64,000 nucleotides of DNA from NCBI RefSeq assembly GCF_030272615.1, contig NC_081406.1:171886361-171950360 (forward strand), written 5' to 3'. Numbering within the stretch: the stretch's first letter is position 1; each line of letters starts with the position of its first letter. The notes beneath the pieces are model-generated. The model worked only from the letters and a program-made list of their open reading frames with translations, made no database searches and had not been told where the DNA came from. The stretch is from Cryptomeria japonica (lineage: Eukaryota; Streptophyta; Pinopsida; Cupressales; Cupressaceae). This document shows, in pieces, positions 39,301 to 51,300 of this stretch. The translations under genes were made by a program, and so were the position numbers.

Positions 39301-42300
39301 CTGCTACAAATCTGCCTATCGCCATGAAGGTCTGCCTTAAATTTGCTCCGAATCTGCTATAAATCACCTCCAAAAGTCTGCTACAAATCTCCTTGAAAGG
39401 TTTGCTATAAATCTGCTGATGAAGAATATACTTCTGCCCTAAATCTGAAAGATATTTTGTTAATTGTTTGATGTCTTTACTTCAATTTCATCTTTTATTT
39501 ATACCTTAATCATGCCTTTTCACCCAAGAGGTCGACCTCATATGAAAATAATAATTTTAATTTCATGAAGGAGGTTGGCCAACTTTTGCACATAAATAAA
39601 TTTAATTTAATTCCACAAGTATTTATTTTACCAAGGAGGTAGGCCAGCTTTTGCACATAAATAAATTTATTTTATTATTAATACATAGGTTGGCCAGCTC
39701 ATAAAATTCAAGTATTTATCTATGAAACTCAATAAATATTTTCTGATTAAACCTCCTTTGACATCATTAATAAATCGTCTTGACATTAATTCCCCTTTGA
39801 CATCAATGACAACAATATTTCCAACACTTATGACACTTTAGGCAAGTCATATGTTCTTAGACAAATTTCACCCTTCCTCTCTTTGTACAACGGTGGCAAC
39901 TAGGGGTGATCATACAACGGTCTTCTCCAATTGGCGTGCGACACCCTCATAAAATCGGTGCTTGGTGATGGCTTTCCTAAACATATGGGGAACTTCGACT
40001 AGCAATGTATGCCCCTCACTACCTTTCGGTGTATGGTCCACCACTCTCTCCTACTTATGGTAGTCAAGGTCGTACTTTCTAGCGTATGACTCAAAATCTC
40101 ATTGTTTTAGCATTCAACAATTTCATTTCGTATGGCGTACCCTCTACTTCTTCATACGATGGTCACTCCATCCCTTCTTTTGGTGACTTAATTACTATAA
40201 AGTAATTGTCCAGTTTTTGCTTGCCTTTCATACAACATTTTGGGCACATTCTTCAACAATGTCCTCTCACATGGCTAGACAATTATCATAATTGTTTTTT
40301 GCAAAGGTACCATCGATTTGAATCTAATTGTGCATTCCCAAGAGCAGATTTGAAATATAATTTCCAGATATGGACAACAATGGTAGCAAGGGGAAACTAA
40401 TAATGCGACACTATGAGATGAGATTTCCACCAGGAAAAAGCTGTAAAGGAAAAGAGGAGGATAATATAGTTGATTCCATGACTTGGGAAAGTCTCACCGA
40501 CAATGAATGCTGGATGTGGTGGTAGAGCAATCGTTAAGGTCCTGTGTTGAAAGTGGCTCTTCAACATGCTTAGGTAGACAAAGCCGCACAACTGTCATTT
40601 TTAATTAGTGGTAGTTTGAACCATAGTCGAAAGAAATACTAGAAAACTACAATTGGCACCCTCTCGTAAAGTAGTGATCAACTACAGGGGTTGCCCGGTC
40701 ACTATTTCCTTTTGGCTAGTTGATTTTACTACAGTGTTCGACATACCTTATATTGGGGCAACAATGTGAAAACTATCAAGGAAATTCATCCCATAGCACA
40801 AAAAGGCCTCCCTTCATCGACTATGGTGTCCAAACTTAACAAATGAAAGACAGTATTTGGAGTGCCGGAAATAGAGGAATGCATAAGCCTTCTTGGTTAA
40901 TGCTGAATGGAAGTTTATAATGGACTTGGTGAAATGTTGATTGATAGGTGCTAGCCGAGCATCGGATGTTGCGATATGGATGATTGACTACATGATCAAC
41001 CTGAGCATAGAGAAGGTGTACAAGTGGGTGAGACTTTTGTTCGATAGAATCAAGGAATCCCTCTCCCTCAAATGCAAGGCCTTCTACATGACTTAGCATG
41101 TCATCAGCCTATTCATGCATGATCTTTACACTCAGGTCCCTAAAGATAAATTGGGCAAGTTACAGCCCATATCTCAGTTTGATCTCTCATGGCCTACTGC
41201 ATTCCGTTTGACTACCTTATACATTCAAGCACTAGTTGGGAAAGAGGTATAATCGGCCAAGAAGAAAAGAAAGCATAGGGACTATCAGGCAAAGGTGGAA
41301 ATAGTATGTAAGATAATTGTGAGCTTATTGAGTTGTCATAGTCCACATTGACCACCATACCTAGGGACAATTCCATGACAGATGATGTGTCCTTAGTTGC
41401 TGATGCTCAATCCTTGGTCCCACTTGATTTTGAGATAGTAAAGGCCATTCCTGTCAATGATACTATTGCTTCAACCACTCCACCCACATTTCTAGCTGAA
41501 GTCACATTGCCCACTTTGTTAGTTAAAGGCACCATGCTAGCAAAAACCACTTTGCTAAACGATGCCACAAAACTCACCTTACTAGTCAAAGGCACCTTGC
41601 TTGCAGATGCCACTTTGGTTAAGGAAGCCATCTTGCCGATGAAGAAGATTGATCATTGGCTGAAGCTACTTGGGCTTTTGGTTGAGGTTCCAACATTCCC
41701 TTCACTGAGTTACCTAGGGGTCATGGCAAAAGGAGTCGAGCAACAAGTGATAGAGCATTTGGTGATAGTGGTTAACAACAACAAACTTTGTCGTGCATAG
41801 GCAACTATGTCCATGTTGAGCATGTTCAGGAGGAAGGTGGTCCCTCCCATAGTTTTAAAACTCGTGGATTCACCACGGACTTGCCACAGACTTGCAAGTC
41901 CCTTGGCGGGCTGAGTCAACTCGCCAAGGACTCGCAAGCCAAGTCCTGGTGAGTCTTTCCCAAGGACTCGCTAGTCTTTCCCATGGACTTGTGCGAGTCT
42001 TTCGCTTGGACTTGCGAGTCTTTTGACTGGACTTGCGCGACCCAAAAAACACGCCCATCAAGCTAATAAACTGTTTTTTTTAAAACTTTTTTCATTCATT
42101 TGGGTTTGTTTCACATGAGGCCATTGACTTGGATGAAATTGATCCATACGGTGGTTGCACCGTGAATGAACAAAATGACGGTGATGATGTCCTCCTTACC
42201 GAAGAAGAACTTGCAGAAATAGAGAGAGGAACAACACAAGAAGCAGGAGGAGCAAGATTTGATGAAATGGAGGAGGATGAAGATGAGGAGGAAGATGAGG

Positions 42301-45300
42301 ACTTTGATTTAGAAGAAGAATCATCTCACCATTTAGATACCTCAACACCTATTGCTACTACTACTAGCTCAAGGCCTGAAAAATTGAGCTATATTAGGAG
42401 AAGTACAAAGAGGGAGATGTAGTCCTCTTTAGTTTGTTCATTGTTGTTTTTCACATTTCGACATATCATTATATGTAATTTTGTAAACATTTATAAACCT
42501 ATGCTGCTATTATACATTTTAGAGTTTGAAACTATGTGTATGAATGATGAAATTTCAAATATTGAGTGTTTGGAGATCATATGACATGTGTAATGTTTCA
42601 GTTATGGCTCTTATGTTTTCTAAATGCATTAATTACTGTCTTTTTTGTAAAACTATAGTTTTTTTTTTGCCAAGTCCTTGCCGAGTCCTTTCACGAGTCT
42701 TTCACGAGTCCGAGTCCGAGTCCAATTTTTTGGTTTGCCGAGTCTGTGGCAAGTCTGAGTATTAAAACTATGGGTGATCCATCTGGTTACATATGTTAAT
42801 GCATAGTAGCTTCGGTAAGATAAATGATTGAATGAGAGATAAATGAAGTCTCATTCAATCATTTATCATATCGATAATTATGATGAATAACTTCAAGCCC
42901 TCATTTGATAAACCATTCTTTATCTGTATATGATCAATCAAATTAGTTCGATCAAAATGCTTAAATGTCAATTATCATTCTATAGCATAGAATCCTGATT
43001 TAATATCAGTTACACTATTTGTGTTCACCGATTATTAAATCGGGTTAACCATTGCAATCTGAGTTAATTCGGTTAACTCATTTAATGATAAAACAAACAA
43101 TTATCGAGTAGACCAAACATCGATTAGTATCGATGTTAACTTATGTTTGCACCGATTGATATCGGGTGGTAGAATAAATAAACACCGATTGTTATCGGGT
43201 GTTAAGGCAAGCATTCACCGATTGGCATACACCGATTGTTAATATAAGCATACACCGTTTGGTAAATAAACGCCATGTATTATTATTATAGCGAAGGGGC
43301 ACGATCAAGTAATGTCTTGATTGGCCATGTCTAAAAGACATGGCCGGTCAAGGCATTGCTTGACCGTACCCAGTCTGCTATATATATATCAAATGGCATT
43401 TGTGAGAAAGGACATCGAAATTCATAAATGCTCCTCTCACCTGCCATACAAAAGAAGATAGTCAGATTTATTTTTTTAAATTAGTAATACATAGAACAAG
43501 ATAATATCAAATAGAATATAACTTGCATATTGAATGTAAATTGAACATCATTTACATGGTATCAGAGCTATAGTTAAATCGAACCTGAGGCTGTTCAATT
43601 TTATGTAAAAGTCAAATCAAGCATATATTCAACATCACAATCCTATCAATGGCTAGCGCTATTAGATTTGAAGACAGACTCGGAGGAGGTGATGACTTCT
43701 CCGCATGGAAATTCAGAATTCAAATGATTCTAAAAGAAAATAAAGTTGAATCATTTGTAAAGACTGAAACTGAAGAACCTGAGACTGAACCTGACAAAGC
43801 AATTTGGAGAGAAGGAAATGATAAGGCTATCAAAATCATAGTTGATGGGGTAAGGAACAACATTATACCCATTATAAGGAAACATGAAACAACCTTCAAC
43901 ATGTTCAAAGCACTTGAAGATGCTTTTGAGATATCTAATGCTAGTAGAACCTTGGCTCTAAAAAGAGAAATAAATCACATAGCCATGATAAAAGGAGAAT
44001 CAGGCAATGCCTACTTCATGCGAATATTTGCCCTAAGGGATGAACTGGCAACCCTTAGATATGAGATCCAAAGCAAAGAATTAACCCTCATTGCTCTAGA
44101 TGGGTTGCCTAGCATATGGGAAACATTCGTCCAAGGCATCAGTGCAAGGGATAACTTCCCGAAATTCGATAGGCTAAAGGCTAACTGTCTCCAAGAGGAA
44201 TCAAGGCAAAATAAGAAAGGGATCAAACAAAAGAATATAGATGAAGATCTTCAAGTTCTAAATACGAACTCAAACAAGAAAGGCAAGCAGAAGCAATTCA
44301 AGAAGAGAAAAGGTCGTCATGGCAAGAACTCCTTCAAGAAGTACCTCTCTCAGATTCAGTGTTACAGATGTGACAAATTTGGGCACTATGTTGCCAAATG
44401 TCCAGAAAGAGCTAAACAAGCCACATTTGCCAAAACAGGAAAATCCAAAAGGGAAGAGGACTCCGAGAAGTATGTACTCTATTCAGCACTCACAAATCAA
44501 GCATCAAACAAAGTGAACTCCTGGGTGATCGACAGTGACTCATCAAACACATCACATGATTCAGAGAAGTACTAGACGCCATGAAAGAGGAGAAAGATGA
44601 GGAAGTAACTATCAGAGATGATTCTACACACCCTGTCAAAGGAGTTGGAACCTACACCATCAAACTAAAGTTGGGTGTATCATGACAACTTAGAGGAGTG
44701 CTATATGTTCCAGGCATCAAGAGAAATCTAGTCTCAATATCAGCATTGGAGGACAATGGATACAAAGTAACCTTCATGGACAACAAAGTATTGGCTTGGC
44801 CAAAGAACTCATCCATCAAGAAAACTAAAACAATTGGTCAAAGACAAGGCTATTTGTATGAGATATGTACATAACCCAACTTAGCCCTAATTCATGAGAC
44901 TACAGATACCAACGAAATCTGGCAGAGAAGACTAGGCCACCTAAATTTTAGAGCTTTATCATCAATGGGAGACCTTGTCACAAGTCTACCTAAGTTAAAG
45001 TAATATCATTCAGGGGCATGCACAGGATGTGCCCTAGGTAAAAATACTAAGGGTGCTTTTTCAGAATAGTACTAGGAAAACAAGTAAAATTTTAGAGTTA
45101 GTTCATTCTGATGTATGTGGACCTATGTCCGTACTTTCATTGGGGGGATTTCTGTATTATGTAATATTTGTTGATGACTACTCTAGGAAAACTTGGATCT
45201 ACTTTTTGAAATGTAAAGAATTAGAAGAGATCCTTAATAGGTTTAAAGAATTCAAATCACTAACAGAGAACTACTCAGGAAATAAAATTAAAACCCCAAG

Positions 45301-48300
45301 AACTGACAATGGGGGAGAAGACACATCAGAATTTTTTAAAGAGTTCTGTAAAAATTCAGGGATTAAGAGGGAGTTAACAATACCTTATAACCCTCAACAA
45401 AATGGGATAGCTGAAAGGAAAAATAGGACAATCGTTGAAGCTGCCAAAGCTATGATTCTTGATCAGAATCTAAATATCATTCTTTGGGCAGAAGCAACTA
45501 GCACTGCTGTATATATTCAAAATAGATGTCCCCACTCTCATCTTGAAGATAAGACCCCTGAGGAAGTCTTTACTAAATCAAAACCTGATATTAGCCACCT
45601 TAGGATATTTGGATGCCCTGTCTATATTCATGTACCTAAGGAGAAAAGATTAAAATTAGAGCCTTCTGGGAAAAGGGGAATCTTTGTAGGATATAGTGAA
45701 ACCTCCAAGGCTTACAGGATCTGTATACCTGGTCAAAAGAATATTGAACTAAGCAGGGATGTGATCTTTGAAGAAGACTTAGCTTTCAGAAGAGTCTAAA
45801 GCTCTCTAGACCCTGAAGTCTATATCCCCACCCCTAGCATAGATAAAGATCCTACTCCTGAGCTTCAGAGGGAGAATCCTGAGGAAATTATAAGTGAAAC
45901 TCAAAGTCCACCTAGAGAAAACCTCAAGAAAAGACCACTATGGGCCACCAAAATTGTAGCAGAAGCTCAGAAGTTTGTTGCTCCTTCAGGGACCTTCAGG
46001 GAAAGCAAAAGGCCTAACAAACTCACTAGCTATGTTGCCTTTATGAATGATCTCTCCAAAGCCGAACCAAACAATGTATCAAAGGCTCTTGAACATCAAG
46101 TATGGAAGGATGCCATGTCTGAAGAGTATCAGTCCATTATGAAAAATGATGTTTGGGAGATTGTTCCTAGGCCAACTAAGAAATCTGTTGTTTCATCTAA
46201 ATGGCTTTTTAAGATCAAACATGCTGCAAACGGTAGTAATGAAAAACACAAGGCTAGATTTGTAGCTAGAGGTTTCTCTCAAAGGGAAGGAATAGATTAT
46301 GAAGAAACTTTTGCACCTGTTGCCAGATATACATCAGTAAGAGCTGTATTATCCATTGCAACAGCTAAGGGGTGGAAGGTACACCAGATGGATGTTAAGA
46401 CAACATTTCTAAATGATGAGATCTCAAAAGAAGTCTACCTAGAGCAACCTGAAGGGTTTGAAATTTATGATGCAGAGTCTCATGTGTGCAGACTCAAGAA
46501 AGCTTTTTATGGGCTTAAACAAGCTCCCAGGGCCTGGTATGAAAGAATTGACACCTATCTCTCAGGACTAGGCTTCTCTAAAAATGATGCAGATCCCAAT
46601 CTCTACTACAAAAGAAATAAAGGTGATATGCTAATGTTGATTTTATATGTTGATGACTTATTAATCACAGGAAATGATCATCTTATAGATCAATGCAAGA
46701 AAGATCTATCCAAAGAATTTGATATGAAGGACTTAGGACTCCTTCATTACTTCCTAGGATTGGAAGTATGGCAGAATTTTGACAACATTATACTAAACCA
46801 AGGAAAGTATACCTTGGATATATTGAAGAGATTCGGAATGCTAAACTGTAGGCCCATGACCTCTCGTATGGAAACCAATTTACATAAACTTAAAGAAGCA
46901 GCAGCAGAGTCACAACCCATTGACTCTACTCAATACAAACAGATGATTGGGTCCCTGATGTACCTGGTGAATACAAGGCCAGATATCTGTTATGCAGTTA
47001 ATGCCTTAAGCCAGTTCATGTGTGAACCTAAGGAGATGCACCTAGTTGTAGTAAAGCACATCATGAGATACCTACAAGGTACTCACTCTAAACCTTGGTC
47101 TCAAATATGAGAAAGTTGACATAAACCTACATGGATTTACAGATTCAGATTGGGCTGGAAGTGTAACTGACAAAAAAAGCACCTCAGGGTGTTGCTTCAG
47201 TCTGGGTTCAGTCATGATATCTTGGATCAGCAGGAAACAGTCCTCTGTAGCTCAAAGCTCCACCGAGGCAGAATACATTGCAACTTCTATGGCTGCTCGA
47301 GAGGCAGTATGGCTTAGAAAGTTGCTTGTGGGGTTGTTTGGAGAACCTATGAAACCCACTATTATACACTGTGACAATTAGAGCTGCATAAAACTTTCAG
47401 TTAACCTAGTGTTCCATGACAAATCCAAGCATATTGAGATCCCATACCACTATGTGCGAGATATGGTAGACAGAAATGTAATTCAATTATAATATGTTTG
47501 TACAAGAGATCAAACGACAGATATTCTGACCAAACCTCTTTCCAGGGTGAAGGTTGATCACTTCAGAAAAGGTTTTGGTATGATAGAAAGGTAATTTGCT
47601 TTGTAATCTGTATTTACATATCAATAAGATGTTTAATGTGTAAACTTCTTTGTCATGATAGGACATTTTGGATTTTTATCCCCTGAGTTCATATCTAAGA
47701 GGTGACGATCTCTCAAGATAATGAACACTTGTATGGAGACATTATAAGGTGACGATCTTATAATGTCCAAATCAGTTATCATGTTGGATCTCTGGTGTAT
47801 CATGGATGAGCCATGATTGTGTTGTGGTAAAACATTTATATGAAATGTTAGTGCACCTACCACAACTTGGATAAAGATGAGAATTGAATATTTTCTCATA
47901 TGATTATCCTTAAGTATTGCGTGCTTAGGCAATACTGATATCACATGTTAAGGTGATATCCTGTCATCACAAGATTGATGTGATAGACACTTTGTATCAC
48001 GTGTTTAGGTGATACTTCACATCATGTGATTAGGTGATATGATCTCCTAGAAGGTTAGATTGTGTAAAAGAATGCTAACTATCATTTGAATTGTGATGCT
48101 TGATACACTGCTCTCATTTATCTTACCTAGCTAAGAGGGAGTGTTAATGCATAGTAGCTTCGGTAAGATAAATGATTGAATGAGAGATAAATGAAGTCTC
48201 TCATTCAATCATTTATCATATCGATAATTATGATGAATAACTTCAAGCCCTCATTTGATAAACCATTCTTTATCTGTATATGATCAATCAAATTAGTTCG

Positions 48301-51300
48301 ATCAAAATGCTTAACTGTCGATTATCATTCTATAGCATAGAATCCCGATTTAATATCGGTTACACTATTTGTGTTCACCGATTATTAAATCGGGTTAACC
48401 ATTGCAATCCAAGTTAATTCGGTTAACTCATTTAATGATAAAACAAACAATTATCGGGTAGACCAAACATCGATTAGTATCGATGTTAACTTATGTTTGC
48501 ACCGATTGATATCGGGTGGTAGAATAAATATACACCGATTGTTATCGGGTGTTAAGGCAAGCATTCACCGATTGGCATACACCGATTGTTAATATAAGCA
48601 TACACCGTTTGGTAAATAAACGCCATGTATTATTATTATAGCGAAGGGGCACGATCAAGTAATGTCTTGATCGGCCATGTCTAAAAGACATGGCCGGTCA
48701 AGGCATTGCTTGACCGTACCCAGTCTGCTATATATATATCAAATGGCATTTGTGAAAAAGGACATCGAAATTCATAAATGCTCCTCTCACCTGCCATACA
48801 AAAGAAGATAGTCAGATTTATATTTTTAAATCAGTAATACATAGAACAAGATAATATCAAAGAGAATATAACTTGCATATTGAATGTAAATTGAACATCA
48901 TTTAGAACATAAACCTCAGCCATTTTGTAACTGTTTTAATAAAGCCATCGTTCTTGTGATTAACATATACATTTATGACATACCCAAAGTAGGACAAAAC
49001 ATATAGATTCTATTGATTCAATCACATGTTTGTTTGGGATTTTAACATCTATCCTAGCCATTGAATCAAATACCTTGCACCAGAGTTGTTTTCCAGAGGA
49101 CATCTGCTCAATAGCTTACTTTTTAGGAGCTCAAGCAGCGCTTTTGTGTTGCTTCAGTCCTGGTTATGCAGACATCTGCTCAATAGCTTGCTTCTAGTGA
49201 GCTTGAGAAGTGCCTTCGAGATCAAGATCAATGCATCAGGCTATGCACTTGTGCAGTTCTCACCCAGCATAGACATCTTGTTGCATATCACTCACACATT
49301 CAATAACACTATTCAATTTTACTCCACATATATGAAAGAATTGAATGTCATCATTAATTTGTCAAGCAATGGCAATACTGCATTCTAGAGAAGAATAGCA
49401 TCACTCATTTAGATCATTAGCCACTTTGGTTTTTGCATACAGAAAGCAATCTGAAGTATGCATGCCACATGAAATAGATGACAGACTTGTAATGGTTACA
49501 TCTGGGCATTGAGAACAAGAAGTGAAAATACAAGAAGGCTGTAGATTGCATGAACCAACCATCTGTCTATATGCTCACCAAAGTGCTTGACATGAGAGGC
49601 CACAACTTCTCATGCTAGGTTTATCTCTACTTTGCTGAAACAACTTTGCAAAAGTCCATACTGCTCTCACTCAGGGTAAACATGATGCTGATCACTATTT
49701 GTCCAATTATCTTGTCTACTTGCTTGGGAATCTTTGTGTTCCTGTAGGTTCACCTCACCAATGATTCATTGGGCAGGCACACTATTCAAAAACAAATGAA
49801 CACTCTAGGGTAAGCAAAACATTGTCTGCATTCCAACAACATTTGTTTTGGCCCCATAGGCTCAATGAAATTAATTAGATATATTAAGCCTTGCATCCTA
49901 TGTTGCATTGCCAAGGGAACCAATAAAAAAATTTGAGTGGATATTGTTGGTTCCAACTATACCATATGAATTTCCTATTTGGTTTGTCAGTGACAAGGCA
50001 CTGGAAAGACAATTATGTCTGTCATTTTAGATCATTTCTTGGAAGTGGACATCATGATTGCAGGCAAGAAAAGCATTAGTGTGCTAGATTCAATGCATCT
50101 ATTTTCCAACTGTGTTGGATAATGTTGTGTTGCAACACGCATGCCCCATCACTAACCCATTCATAATTAACCAATCAAGTTATTCCACATCGACATGTCC
50201 AAGTTCATTGAACCTGACTCATTCCAAGAGGAGCAAGTGACATGTGGAGTCACATTTAAATATTATTTATTATACCTTACCTCATCTCTCATTGGTCCAC
50301 ATTCAAAGGAAGGACATGTGTCCAAAGTTGTGTAATCATATCACTGGTCAAATATTAAATTAAGTGGTGGTAGTTGTAACTACCCCACATTAGGGTTTTG
50401 TTGTCCAAATCTTGGCCATTGATTTGAAATCAATTTGGGCCCTTGAATTGTAATTCAAAGTCTATAAAAGGCTTGACCTTTTCATTTGTAAAGGTTAAGA
50501 GTTGATAATTATGAAGTAGTAGAACATAATAGATTAGAGTAGGAGGAGGAGAAGAAATTGTTATCAAGACTGTTGAAATTAATACATGAGTTTCGTTGAA
50601 GATATGGCAGATCTTTGTGTTTTGTTTCTACATTTTGCATGGTTTCTTTCTACTTCTCAAATTTAGTTGAAGTTCATTGGTTATGATGGTGATATGTGAA
50701 GATATTTGTGAATTCCTTTGTTCATATCATTGGTGATTTGTTGATTGCAAGTTGGTTTGCATGGTTAGTCTAAACCTCATAATTGGTAATAGTTCGATTA
50801 TGAAGTTTCATTTGGATTGTGTCGTTAGGGTATTTGAATGAATGTTTGCAATATGAAAATCTTCCACTACCTTAGAAGATTTCACTCTTTCTATGGCTTT
50901 GTGAGCTAACTTGGTCAAGTAGAAAGTAGTTCCATAAGGAATTTGTCTATCTAAAGCATTATCCATCATCATCATTGTCCTTATGTCTTAGATTAGATTT
51001 CCTACCCCTTTATCTTTTTGATCTTTTTTTGTTTGAGGAATCACTTAGTTTCCAAGTTCCAACAAAGCTTAAGTCCCTTTGTGATACCAACATATCACAT
51101 CATTTCATTGAGACTATCCAATTTACATGTCAAGACTTGACTAAAGAAACCTTGGGGTAGCCTTATTGGATCACATTGTTCAACGTGCAAGGTTTCCTTG
51201 TTCAAGAGAGGTTAGAATACTTAGTATTTTATTCTGTGTTCGAGGTGTCATAAAAACCACATCAACAAATACATTTCAAACTTCAAATGTCTTTTGTGTT

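Larger units (their letters stand above)
42794..48906 (+). mobile_element. Copia element D, full-length, TSD ACATA
   Basis: 6,113 bp flanked by a perfect 5-bp target duplication ACATA (42789-42793 and 48907-48911). LTRs are 42794-43556 and 48142-48906. It has a perfect primer-binding site and all copia domains. LTRs differ at only a few sites by eye, so this is the youngest of the three Copia insertions. Still broken by about six stops and several frameshifts. Confidence 0.98.

Noticed and set aside
41838-42782. Clean 8-bp target duplication for the hAT-like element
   Set aside because: The best flanks agree at only six of eight positions and need the ends moved by two bases, so it is recorded only as possible.
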